A stretch of DNA of 64,000 nt, from contig VXAZ01003885.1 in the NCBI GenBank assembly GCA_013399875.1, positions 712,265 to 776,264 on the forward strand, written 5' to 3'. Positions 1 to 11,590 of this stretch are shown piece after piece. The position numbers and the translations under genes were made by a program. The notes below the pieces were generated by a model. That model saw only the letters and a list, made by a program, of their open reading frames with translations, was not told where the DNA came from and searched no databases. Each line of letters starts with the position of its first letter. Position 1 is the stretch's first letter. Origin of the DNA: Gymnorhina tibicen (Eukaryota > Chordata > Aves > Passeriformes > Artamidae).

Positions 1-654
1 AATTAATTTCGATTTATAACTAATTAATGCTGTTCTATGTCTAACCTGCCCCCTATTAGCAGTAGCAAGTGGGAATCAGTGAGTGTGTGAGTTGCAGATG
101 CTGGGCTGTGCACAGAGAGAAACTCCCTGGCAGCAGCCCCTTAGCAGGGGCAAGGATCCTGCAAGGAGCTGCCTCTTCTCTTCCCTCCTGTCCCACTTCC
201 CGCTGCTGTAAACCATGATGGATACGTTGGGCTTTCATCACTGTGAGGTGCGAGGAGGAAGGTGAGAAGTGGGAATGCCTTATAATTAAAAGTAGCAATT
301 TAGCTGACAGTGTGATCAGAAATACAAACCTGCCTGGTGGAGCAAAGAGAGGGGAGGAGGGAACTCAAAATCTTGCTGTGCACAGGTGCTCTTTGATCTC
401 AGCTCTAATTCAGAGCAGCCCAGTCCTGCTGCAGGTGGCATTAGATAAGAGGATGAATTCCCTGGATAGATTTTGCTGGCACTCTGAAGCAATTAGCTTT
501 TGCTTGTTTGTAAAGTGAACATAACCAGATACTCTCCCTCTTCCCAAAAAAGGGTTTGAGACATCCCCATCTCCCGAATGGATTAATTATGGTTTCATTT
601 CCCTCCTGGATCAATTATAGAAGTCTATGCTACTGGGTTTGCTAGCGGGGTTTC

Positions 655-690
655 TTGTTCCCTTTCTCTCTTTCTCTTTTCTTTTCTCCC
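655..690 (+). repeat. CT-rich tract
   Basis: Imperfect (CTTT)n and (CT)n run, pyrimidine-only apart from one g near its left edge. Confidence 0.75.
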
Positions 691-1653
691 CTGAAAGGTG
701 CTCCTGAACTGAAATCCCTCTTCATGGGTGTAAAGCAAAAAGTTCAGAAACTCTGTAACATTAAACTGAGACCCAGATAGTTTCAGTTCAAGGGCCAGGA
801 AGTTCCTCACTGGCATGTGATGACATTCCTCAAGGTGGAGGAGGAATGGGGCAAGATAAAAGAGCGCCTGGGGAAAGCTGGGATGCTGCACACCCTGCTT
901 GCTGCTACACCATTATTTTCCAGACTGTCTTTATAGTGGAATACAAATCCATCTGGCTGCTTTTCTGCTTTGTCCTAACTTTGTGCCAAATGACCCCTGC
1001 AAGGAATAATGATGTGCATTAGGAGCTGCAGCTGGGCCCCTGCAGCTGCAGGAAGCTGCTCTGGCTCTGTAGAGCAGGTGAGGCAGGTACAACAGTGCTC
1101 AGGAAGGCAAACCTGCAACCCTGTGCTAAAGACTCACCTTAACAGGTATTTTCTTCTGGTGCTCTGTAGGCTTGACTGAACACAGCCTGGGAGGCAGAGG
1201 AGAGCTCCCAGTTTGGGGGAGAGATGTGCTGTTCCATCAGGGGTCAGCTCCTAGGGCTGGAGGAAAGGTCCTGTTGCAGCTTATAAAATGCACATTTCAA
1301 ACAAACCTCCTTTCTCTGTGAGGAATTTCATAGCTAAAGAGAGGCGAGAGTTCAGGCCACTTTCTCTTCTTATTTTGTACATTCTTCAAGGCAGATCCAA
1401 GGACCCCTCTGCAGAGTGCCCTAGGAAGCGCTGGGGTTGCATTTGGAGCCACGGCTCACCCGAGTTCTTACCTCCAGCAATTATTTAACAAATCAGCTTT
1501 CTCAAGATCCTCAGCCATTTGCTGCCTCACAGTGTAATTGTGCGTGACTGTTCCTCATTAGACAGCAATATTTACCTCCAGGGAATGAGGATTTCAGCCT
1601 GGGATGAATCAAACTTTGGCAAATGTCACTGCTTTTGTCGGGACTGAAATAAA

Positions 1654-1674
1654 CGGGCCGGCCTCGAGCGCGCG
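1654..1674. other. CpG micro-cluster
   Basis: Six CpGs occur in 21 bp, including the palindromes ggccggcc (1656-1663), ctcgag (1663-1668) and gcgcgc (1668-1673) end to end, within otherwise ordinary intron. Function is unknown. It could be a chance survivor from CpG decay or a small unmethylated element. Confidence 0.6.
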
Positions 1675-2920
1675 TGGCTTTCAGCACCTGGGTATGGTGT
1701 CCCTGGCTGCCAGCGGGGGAGGCAGGGAAGCTCTGACAAAGCTGACGCTTGGAAACCCCGTTCCCTTCCCATGGAGCAGAATTCAGAACCTGAGCAACGC
1801 TGGAGTGTTTCATTGTGCACAGCTGGGTTCCACTGGGGACCAATTGGCAGGGAAGCCTCATTCGTACCAACGCTGCACAGGCTGCCAAACTTGTTAGCAG
1901 TTGTGTTTTAGGATATGCACATCTGTGATCCTGACTGCGATCCAAGCTACTTAGCCTATTTGTGCAGGAATGCAAGAGGTAAATTCCAGCTCTGAGCCTG
2001 AAGGTCGCAGTTCTCCCTTAGGTTCATCTCTGCAGGGGAAGGTGGGAATCCTCCTCTGTTTAGGGTTTTAACAGGAGGGGGCTAAAGCCCTGCTTTGCTC
2101 ACTTTATCATGTATTACATTATCATTTTATTTATCTTCTGTTGCATTCATGCAAATCTGTTCCAGACAGTGGATTCTTATCTCCAGGGTCTGAGCACAAG
2201 AAGTTAATGAACCATTTGAACTCCGGTAACCACTGATGTCTGTAAACTGAATAACCCAGGCTGCAGCTGCTGCCTGAGCTCCCCTGAGTGCTGCAGAGGG
2301 ATTGAGGGGGTGGCAGGGAGAGGAGGAATAGGAGAGTTCAGAGAAGCAAACTGGCCTGAGATATTTTTTTACTTATTTTAGCAGTAGTTCGAACTTTAGG
2401 CTTGGTGCCCTCCATTGAAGTAGAAAGCAGGAAAAGCAGAAGGACCCAGTGCAGGTAATTTGTCCCTACAAAGGGCATTTGTTTCTTTTGGGCTTGGAGG
2501 GTATTTATCAGGAGATGTCAGAATATGGCTGAGGCTGCCTGGTGACTGCTTGAATTTTTTCTGTAAATCTCTGGATGTGCTTTGTGGATAGATAAGGGAT
2601 TGGTTTCCACGCCACAGCCTGGATGCTCCCTGCACCTGTGTGCTCCTGAGGATGCCTGGTGTTGGGATCAGGCCAACAGAGCCACTGCCTTCTAATGCCC
2701 TGACTTTTTTCAGAGATTACTTCAATTCTCATGTCATTCTCTGCTGTTTTACATTATCAGTATTACACAGTAAATGGATTTTTCCTCATGGTCTGGAGGT
2801 TTCCAAACACAGAAGAGCAGACAGGTATTTCTGCTAGGATACCAAGTGGGCTCAGCCTGCCCTCCTCAGTGGTAGATCTTGGGGAAATAAAAAGCTTCAG
2901 CCCTGCTGTGGTTATGAACT

Positions 2921-2992
2921 AAAAAAAAACCCAAACAAAACACACCAAAAGAAAAGGAAAAAGACAACAACAAATATCAAAACAAAAAAAAA
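2921..2992 (+). repeat. A-rich low-complexity tract
   Basis: About 70 bp of A runs broken by C and G (aaaaaaaaacccaaacaaaa at the start), ending about 20 bp before the CR1 fragment at 3.0 kb. Confidence 0.9.
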
Positions 2993-3011
2993 TGGAGAAG
3001 ACTGTTTACAA

Positions 3012-3257
3012 GAACATGGCTTCCCACTGCCAGAGGGCAGGGTTAGATGGGATATTGGGAAAGAATTGTTCCTGTGCCCTGGCACAGGGTGCCCAGAGCA
3101 GCTGTGGCTGCCCCTGGATCCCTGGAAGTGTCCAAGGCCAGGTTGGACGGGGCTTGGAGCAGCCTGGGACAGTGGAAGGTGTCACTGCCCATGGCAGGGG
3201 GTGGAACGAGATGGGCTTTAAGGTTTCTCCAACCCAAACCATTCTGGGATTCTAATG
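3012..3257 (+). mobile_element. CR1 LINE fragment, 3' end, 5'-truncated
   Basis: It carries the ordered blocks typical of avian CR1 3' ends: 'ctggcacagggtgcccag', 'cctggaagtgtccaaggcc', 'ggttggacggggcttggag', 'cagtggaaggtgt', and a terminal 'ccaacccaaaccattctgg' tip. It is sense relative to PTPRT. Only the extreme 3' end remains, as is usual for CR1, so there is no reverse-transcriptase coding. An A-rich tract lies just upstream. Confidence 0.95.
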
Positions 3258-6200
3258 GAGCTCTGTCAATTCAGGATGGCCAAGCAAAGGGAGTCTGGTC
3301 ACGGCTGTTCTAAGATCTGAGCTGGTACTCTCAAAGTTTTGGTTAAATTTCATTGGATGGGTGGGGTTTGTTTGGCTTCTGACCCTTGAAGAGTGAGATC
3401 TGTCTCTGTGAGGTGTCTGTGTCATGGACAGCTGCCCTGGAGCACTTCCTCAGCTCCTTTTAGAGCCCCTGGAGAGGGATAGGTGTTCTCAAGCATGATC
3501 CATCTCACCAAGACTTCTCCAGGAGGATGGGATGACATTCAGAATAAAAGTAGTAGTTTCTCTTTGCTAGCTGCAAAGAGAGCAGAGGTGATGTGGGTCT
3601 GTTCTAAACATCTGAGACCTGGGTAAATCCCACCTGACTTGATTTCTGTTCCTTGCTGAAGCTGGTGGGATTTCAAACCACTCAGTTTGATGTGAGGGAT
3701 GTTCAACCTTCACCAAATCAAGCTTGAGCTGCCTGTGTCAGATGTGGAAGCTGTTCCACTTTTGTCCTAAACTTCTCAGGATGGCGAATGCTTCGCTTTT
3801 ACGTGTCAGCTGAAAAATCATTGCTGTTTGAATTATGACAGTAAGAAAAGAAAATACATATTCTTTTGATCTCCACAATAAAACAGGATGCGGAGATTTG
3901 GAATGAAACACTGTCCAGCGATATTTGAGCACATCTCCGTGTATCAGCTTAAAAGCTGGATAGATGCAGATATTCAGAATTCTCAAAGATACTACTTTGT
4001 TGCACTCATTTTAATGCTTTTCCAGGCCACCACAGTTCATTCTTTTCCTTGAGTTTCACATGCAAAGCATCTGGTTTAAATACAAATTAGTCTGAAAACA
4101 ATCTTCTTTTTCCTTTAAATTTTAAAAGCTTGGATTTAGCTTTTAGGCTCATTAATATTCACAAACACTGCTTAGTTAAGCTTGCTTTAATTTCTCTGTG
4201 TGCTTTGTTAACAGGGATTATAGTGATGTTTGCATTTGCATGTGAGACTTTTAGTATTGTGCAAATTTTGGTCATTATTATGGAAAAAATGTTGAAAATC
4301 TGCCTCAGTCTCTCCTGTACTTTCTCTAACTCTTGTACTTCTCGATAGCTTTGTGAGAGTGTTTCTTTCCATATTTATTAGGTGGATTTTGCATTTCTCT
4401 TTGAAAGGTGTTTGAGAGTTTCTGAACCCCAGAGGAGAAGGAGACTTTTGGTCTCCAGGTACGCCTTTGGCACTCGGCATCGACAGGGGAACGTGCCTCT
4501 TGGAATTTGGAAAGCACATTAGCCTTGGAGCAGTCCCAAATTTGCACAGCCTTTCCCTCAGCCAGTGGGACACCGTCAGCGTTTGTCACCAGCCTTGGCC
4601 AAATGAGCTGGAAAGCACAGCAGCCTTTTCCTAATGATGTTCTGGAGCCAAAGCCTGCTCCCAGCTAAACACCTGGATCTGCAGGCAGTGCCTGGCTGCC
4701 GAGGCTCTGGAGTGTTTACAGAGGGATAATCCTTGGCTGCTTAACTCCAGACGTGCTCAGTGCTGTTGAAAAGCAGCAGATGAGTGACTCCTGCAGCTCC
4801 AGCCCTCCCTGTCCTGGGAGATGGCTCAGCCTGAGCAGTGCTGGCTGCTCCCTGGGAAACCCAGGGCTGTATCCCAGCCCCGTCCTGCTGCAGGGACGGG
4901 GGGTACAGCTCCTCCACCCCTGCCCAGGCAGGCAGTGAGTGCCCAGCCCGTGGGCCACTGAAGTGCTGAGATGAGACTGATGCTACCAGCTCATCTCAGG
5001 GCAGCAACCAGTGCTGTTGTTGGGTTGGGATGGGATGGTTGGGATCACCTTCTGAAAAGCGGGAGGATCTAATTTGATTTCCTTTTCTTCTTTTTCCTGA
5101 ATCTCAGCTTTAATGTAGGAAGTTTAGGTTGGTTTGGTTGGTTTTTTTAAGTATACCAACATTCCCAAGACACATGACTGTCATTGTAGTGCCTGCTTTA
5201 ATGCTTATTATTGAAGTTTGTTTCAGCTCCCTGAGCCAAGTCTTCCCTTTCGTTAGGTGATGCTGGCCCCTTGATCCTTTACTCCTTGGGGGAAGGACAG
5301 CTCAGACTGGCTGGTTTTTTATAGGAACTCAGTGGCAGAGAAGAGTTTGCAACTGAGGCAAAACTTGAAGCTTCTCATTCACAGAGCACATGTCAGACCT
5401 GCCTAGGCTGCTGGGTGTGACAGCCCCTCCACCTGGGAGAAATTCACCACTTCTCTGTTGAAATTGTGTCCTTGACAATGTCAGTGAGAGGAAGTAGGGG
5501 TTATAAACCTGCTCTTAGGAATCTTGCAGGTTTTTTTGCCTGCTTGTTCTTGCACTGTAGCACAGTTTATTTTCTTCCCCTGTCCTGTCAGCCTGACTTA
5601 GAGCAGCGCTGGAGCATGATTTTCCTGATAACTTCACCTGGATCTTGTAGAGAAGCAGTTTTTGGCAGAAATTGTCCACAGAGACCTCTTCCTCCTGTAT
5701 TAATGACATAGACAGCTCTGTCAGTCCCTCAGGTTATGGGGTTTTTTGTCACATTTTGTTAGCAGGAACATCAGGTGTGTGCCTGACTAACATTAATACG
5801 GGCTGCTTCTGTTTTAGGCCATACAGGGGAATTGGTGCCTGAGCAGAGGTTGTGTCAGAGCACCAGGGCAAAGCTTGAGCTGAGCAAAGCTGCTCTGCCT
5901 TTCTCTGGGCTTTTTCTCCCTGCCTTGAGGGAAGTGGCTCTTGTGAGAGATGGGGGAAGGAAGAGAATAATTGGCTGTGTCCTACAGGCAGGTTCCCTTG
6001 CAGATGAAGAGTAGCAGGATACAGATCGCTGCACGATGCTGTGGCTCATCAAGAGGAGCAGTTCTCCAGTGTTTGTAATTTAGGATTAAGTTCCTTCTCC
6101 CTGCAAAGGCAGCAGAGGTCTGCTGAGGCAAACCAGGAGATTATTTTGTTTGATGTGTTACTGATGCTTGTCTGAGCCCTGGGTTTGCCATAGGAGCTCA

Positions 6201-7220
6201 GAGTGAGTATTCCCTTTCCTTTCCTCTCCTCTCCTCTCCCTGCCTAAAATCTCCCCACTCACAAATCAGCGGCCAAGTGAAATTTGTACATCCAGGAACT
6301 TGCCATGCAAAGGGAACTTATTTTTCTGACTTGTTTTGACTGCATCTTGCATATTGCACCTTCCCTTGGAATCCTTGAGAACGTGTTCCCCCAGTCTGTA
6401 ATTTCATACATCCCTGTAATTTATCACTTGTACGGTTTTGTCTTGTGTAGCAAGAGATGCAGCAGAATCTGTAAATCAGATAAAACATTACTGTGATCAC
6501 ACAATAAATGAAACCTTCATTTCATATAATGTCTTCAGTGGCTCTTGGGTGGTGTTTCTTGAGCGGTGTGAGAAATTAAGGGGAAAAAAAGGCAATGGAA
6601 TTCTCTGAGAGACCACCATTTGGATTCAGCAGGAAATAATTCATTAATTGAGTACCATCTGTGTGCCCAGTCCCATTGCTGTGGGATGCATCACAGGAGC
6701 ATGGAAGAAACAGCAGAGGAAAGCCCTGGTGTAACTTTTAGGGATGGTCTCTTTCCCATTTCAGCTAGAAAGGTGTGCAGAGGGTTAATGTGTCTTAGGA
6801 TTTGTTTATTTATTTATTGAAATTCAGTCTGATGGATTTAGGGTTTTCTATTTTCCCATGTGTAGTTTTGGCCACTGTTCTGAATTTATGAAGGAGATGC
6901 GTGTATGTTTTTCTTGCTCTTGCCTCTTTATCTGCTTTATAAAGTCAAGTTATGGTGAATGTTCCTCTGGAGAATCTTGTAAAGTTGTGTGATACCTGTC
7001 CCTTTAAGTGAAGATTGTAAACTTGGGAGGTGCAGCTTGAAAACTGTCGGTTGATATGAGTTGTTCTCTGTTAAATTTCTTCCTAAGGATTCACTTTTGT
7101 ACTTTTACTCTGTATTTGTTGCTTTTTCACTGTAGTTCCTGCTGACCCTGAACCCAACTTTGGTCACAGATGTATTTCATTGGGTCTCTGTGGAGCCCTG
7201 GTGACTGTGCTCCTACAGAT
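3258..7220. other. Unique intron sequence
   Basis: No exon or recognised transposon. A locally GC-rich stretch (about 4.6-4.95 kb) has cagcccc and ctgcaggg groups but few CpGs. A pyrimidine pentamer tract lies at 6.2 kb. Confidence 0.7.
6211..6241 (+). repeat. Pyrimidine tract, (TCTCC)n-like
   Basis: About 30 bp of ccttt and ctcct units in an imperfect pentamer microsatellite. Confidence 0.85.
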
Positions 7221-7570
7221 CAGCATGGAATGGTTTGGGTTAGAAAGGATCAGAAAGCTCATCCAGTCCCATGGGCAGGGACACCTTCCACTATCCCAGG
7301 CTGCTCCAAACCCCGTCCAACCTGGCCTTGGACACTTCCAGGCATGGGGCAGCCACAGCTTCTCTGGGCACCCTGTGCCAGGGCCTCATAATTTCACAGG
7401 GAAGAGTTTCCTCCTCATATCCAATCTAAATCTCTTTTAGTTTAGAACCATTCCCCCTTGTGCTGTCCCTATCTGTCCCTGTCAAAAGTCACCCCCAAGC
7501 TTTTTTATAAGCTCCCTTTAAGTACTGACAGGCCTCAGTGAGGTGTCCCTGGAGCTTTCCCTTCTCTGCA
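7221..7570 (-). mobile_element. CR1 LINE fragment, 3' end, antisense
   Basis: It starts with 'catggaatggtttgggtta', then 'caccttccactatcccaggc', 'tccaacctggccttggac' and 'ctctgggcaccctgtgcc', the reverse complement of the CR1 3' end. It reaches further toward the 5' side than most copies ('ccccttgtgctgtccct', 'ggcctcagtgaggtgtccc'). About 350 bp, antisense to PTPRT. A few bases of the 'gatccaggggcag' block are missing. Confidence 0.94.
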
Positions 7571-9092
7571 TGTGCCACACGTAGTGGATTTTGGGTTGGG
7601 ATTTGGGTATTCAAGTGAATAAACAGATGCAATACGCGATTCTCTTCTTGCATTTCAAACCATCAAAACTTTTGGGGCCAATATGGCACTAAAAAAACCA
7701 TCGCTGGCTTTAGTGTTGGAGTTTCTGCTTTCAGATACTGATTCATTTGGGGTTTTTTTTGTTTAGTTTTGTCACTGGAGTAGCTCCAGCAGAGTTAGTG
7801 GTTGGAGATCAGTGCCGTAAGAGGCAAAACACTTTATCCTGCCATGTACATGCATGTGTGTTTTTGAGTCCTGCTGACTCAGATCAGAGAGCTTGAGATT
7901 ACATAAAGGAATATCAATAGAGTTTAAAAGACTCGAATTAAAATGGAGAATTTGTCACTTCAAGATAAAGTAAAATAATGATGTTTTGAGATTTCGTTTT
8001 AAAGTTTAACAAAATAAGGTTGTTGGAACTGCAGAATCGTGGAGCATCACCAATATGGAAGTAATGAAAGAGGCAGAATCATTAAATCTTCCATAATTTG
8101 TTTTGATGCAGCAAGCCCTGCCTTGCTGGATCGAACTGAAATAAAGGATGATCTGAGAAGTGGCTGTTGAGGCTGTGAAAAGAGCTTTTTCAGATATGTT
8201 TCCTTCTCTTTCCCTGTGCACACATAAAAGCTGTTCATGTATCTTACCCAAACAGAAATTAATCATTGAATAACTGACAGAAATGTTAACTATCTTTTAT
8301 TTAGGGTCAACGAGTCTTCACTGTGGATAGTTTTTGTTGTGGTATTATGGGGTGGAAAAAACCACATATATAGTCCCCGTAGTAAGGGATTAATTACCTG
8401 AAACTTCACTGCTGCAGAGTTTTCCTTTGTTTTGATTTAAGCATTTAACTTTTATCAAAGCTACAAGGTATTATTTTCATCCAGAAGATCTGAACACAGG
8501 AATGGTTTTGAGCCTGAGGCTTAAGGGATGTTTGTGCCTCTGTGTGAGGCTTAATGTAGCATCAAGGTTTAAGAATTGTTGTGTATGTGACACGTTAATT
8601 TATTATTGTGAGAGAAAAGAAGGAATCTAAGAAAAAGAGAATAAAGATCCCATAAGAACAGTGAAAACATCCAGCTGCACAGATGTGCGAACTGTAAAGC
8701 TTAACAGTGGTAAAGATGGGATTATTGTTTCTGAAAATGTGTTGCAATTATGCACTCTGCTTTGGAGACCATAAGTCCTTTCATACACTCTCTCATTTTG
8801 AGATGAAAACTGCTAAGCAACAGAAGAGTTTAGCTGTGCACTAACAGGATTTCTCTGATTACATAGAAAGGTAGCTGCAAAATCAGGTTATTTTTTCTTA
8901 AAGGAACAGCAATAAAACATGCTTCCAAAGCAAAATCACAATTTTCTAGGTTTAATAAAGTTCTGAAATATTTTTCTCTAGCTATATCTTTTCATTTATT
9001 TGCCTTATATCTTTAAGTTTATGGTATCCCATGCAGGGATCAGTGTTGCCAGACTTGTTCTTATGAACGAGTGGTAACTCTGAAGAAGGGGA
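7571..9092. other. Unique AT-rich intron sequence
   Basis: Nothing recognised. It includes overlapping catgtacatg and catgcatg palindromes near 7.85 kb, a common sequence type with no assigned function. Confidence 0.7.
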
Positions 9093-9291
9093 CATTTAGA
9101 TATTTACAAGAAATTCTTCCCCACGAGCTTCTGGCACAGGTTTTCTAGGGAATTTCTGGTTGCGCCATCCCTGGAAGTGTCCCAGGCCAGATTGGACAGG
9201 GCTTGGAGCAACCTGGGATAGTGGAAGGTGTTCCTGCCCATGGACCTTAACTTTAAGGTCCTTTCCAACCCAAACCATTTTATATTTCTGC
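9093..9291 (+). mobile_element. CR1 LINE fragment, diverged
   Basis: It is recognised by 'gaaattcttcccc', 'ccctggaagtgtcccaggc', 'ggacagggcttggagcaac', 'gatagtggaaggtgt' and the tip 'tttccaacccaaaccattt'. The middle ('ggcacaggttttctaggga') is altered and part of the 'gcccatggcaggggg' segment is deleted, so it is more decayed than the other copies. Sense to PTPRT. Confidence 0.88.
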
Positions 9292-11532
9292 CTGGAACTG
9301 GTTTTCTTAAGACAGCTGGGAAAACTGGCCGGGTTAGAAATACAAACATTCAAGCCTAAGTTGAACTGGAAATGAGACTCCTGTGTGGACTGTGGTGAAA
9401 TCTGGAGCTGTGAGATTGAAATGTTTGTCTTTTCTTCCTTGTCTTTGAATTGAGTAGAGTTCTTACAGCTCAGGAACATTTGAAATGTTGTAGAGCAGCC
9501 AGAAAAGATTAACCAGTTTATTGAATCCTCTTTGCTTTTGCCATAGTAATCACTTTTACTTGAAACAAAGCAATAGTTCAAACTATAGATTATTATACTA
9601 TCATGAGAAAATGCTTGTTAAGAATGAAAGAATTATGTTATCTACAGTAAGACCATTTTAATATTCCATGGCTCTGTAGGCTTGAAATCTTAAGTTATTG
9701 CCTTAAAATCCTCTCACATAAAATCCATAAGCTCGCTGAAAAAAAGGGTTCTTGTTTCAGTTCTCTCAGAAGTGAGCGTTCTGTTCTGCTCCCCTTCAGC
9801 CTGTCACCATCCTAAGGAAAACCTTGTGGAGTGTATTATGGGATGGGCTGTGTCACACCTCTGGGACCTCACTTTTCTAAGCAGATGTTGTTTTTGCAAA
9901 ATTGTGTGTGAAAATAGTCCTTAAAACTCAGTCACAGGAATTAGGCCCAGGAGGGACCGCCCGGCGGTACTGCATCTTGTGGTTGTCAAACTACTGGTTT
10001 TTGCTTATTTCTCCCTCACTCAGAGCCAAAAAAAGCATTATAGCTCTTACCCAACTTAGGTTATGTTTTGTCTAAACATGTCTTTCGGAAACTTTCATCT
10101 CAAACATTGAGATATGGCAGTTCCAGTCCTTCCCTTTGCTGTTTGCACCAGTGGTTAATCACCCATATACTGTAAAAAATGTCTCCCTTCTTCCTAATTT
10201 GAACTTGTCTGAGACTCTGTGGAACAGCAGCTGCGGATCTGACAGAACAGTGTTTCATGATCTTTCCCTGAAGTGATCTAATAATATTTAACATCTGTGG
10301 ACCACTTGGGTTGCCAAGATTGTAAAAGCCTGCAGTGAGAGAGTTTGCATTATAAAGGACACCCCACTTTTGTGCTGCTCTCATACATGCAAATTTGATG
10401 GCTTTTTTAGAAATCAGGTAACATTTTGGCGTGCTTGCAGGTTTGCTGGACATGTACTGAGCTCTGCCCTATCAGTGTAAACATGTACTTGCTGTGTATC
10501 TTCATCTTCCATCCCTGGATGCATTCTGCATTCTCTGTGCTGTCCTAGAAAAAAACTGTCTCGGGCAGAAATAGTAACTAGGTTTGGGCAAATGTTGCAA
10601 GTGTTTTTCAGTCCTAGAAACCTCAGAATTACAAGCTGGAGGGTGCACTAGTTTGTGCTTGAATTCCAGAGTGGTTTAAAAAAACCCAAACAAATGAACA
10701 AATAAAACTATCTTGTACTCTGAACAAAGATCTGCAGCAGGTATGTTTGTGCTGCTTCATTTTGCTTGTCATAAATAAGAGTTTTGGTGGTACTGGAAGT
10801 CAGAGCTTGTTGTTTACTGAGACACATGTATTTGTAGGCAGGATAGAGGATTTGTGCCTGGGGGTTCCACCTTGTCTCTTCCTGGGTTTGTGAGATGCCC
10901 CAAAGGGCCTGGGAGGGGGGTTGGTGCCAGCAGTGCTCCTGGGAGAGGAGAGTGGCTTTGGGGAAGTGCACAGGGATGTGAGCAGTGTCTGAGCTCATCA
11001 GCACAAAACCCGTGTGAGCCCCAGAGCTCTGTCAGGGGTGGGACTGCTGGAGCACAAACCTGGAGGAGAGAGCAGGGGGTGCGGGGATGAGAGCTGGGTG
11101 CCCGAGCCTGCCGCAAAGGCAGATGGGGCTGCTGGTTTGCGTGTCAACCAAATTCATTTCCTCTTTGTGGGGCTTTGCTCTTCTTTGGCAAAGTGTCGGG
11201 TACTGAGGGGTTGGTTTGTGTGGGTGACAGCACAGGCTGCTTCAGAACACCTAAGAACTAAAAGGCCAGTGTTGCTCGCACTGGAAGCTGCAGAGGCCAA
11301 GCACTGTTTTGCCTCTTAGGACTTCTCAGGTACTGCAGGGGGTGGTGTGCTCACTTTGGGTCTGTTGCAGCAAGTGTAGGAATATACTGAGAGCTGGAAA
11401 TGAGAGAAGGGTCCCAGTCCTGGAATTTTACTACTTGAGAAATCCAGTCTTTGCTACTCCTAGGATTTCCACTTGCAAAGCAACTTCTCTACAGGCTTAA
11501 CTTCTCTAGGGCTTTTGTGTCAGTGCTGCAGT
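9292..11532. other. Unique intron sequence
   Basis: Nothing recognised apart from a short A/C tract near 10.68-10.71 kb. GC rises at 10.85-11.3 kb without a CpG island. Confidence 0.7.
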
Positions 11533-11590
11533 GGGGCTGGAACCAGATGTTGTAAAGGTGCCTTCCAACCCAAACCATTCTGTGGTTCCC
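11533..11590 (+). mobile_element. CR1 LINE 3' tip, very short
   Basis: About 58 bp ends in 'gtgccttccaacccaaacc' followed by attctgtggtt, the CR1 3' tip, preceded by a CR1-like 'ggctggaaccagatg'. Nothing upstream continues the element, so this is an extreme 5' truncation or the remnant of an older copy. Sense to PTPRT. Confidence 0.75.

Larger units (their letters stand above)
1..2920. other. Unique intron sequence
   Basis: No exon, RNA gene or recognised transposon. It contains the CT-rich tract at 655-690 and the CpG micro-cluster at 1654-1674. Open frames here are short and overlap on both strands. Confidence 0.7.

Noticed and set aside
1656..1673. Vector polylinker contamination
   Set aside because: Restriction-site-like palindromes follow each other, but there is no adjacent vector sequence and both flanks look like ordinary intron.
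3006..3242. Several similar predicted peptides across the window (for example with PSTVPGCSKPRPTWPWTLPG)
   Set aside because: They recur because they are translations of the CR1 3' end in both orientations (also near 7.2, 9.1, 33.0, 36.0, 42.7 and 51.7 kb). They are not genes.
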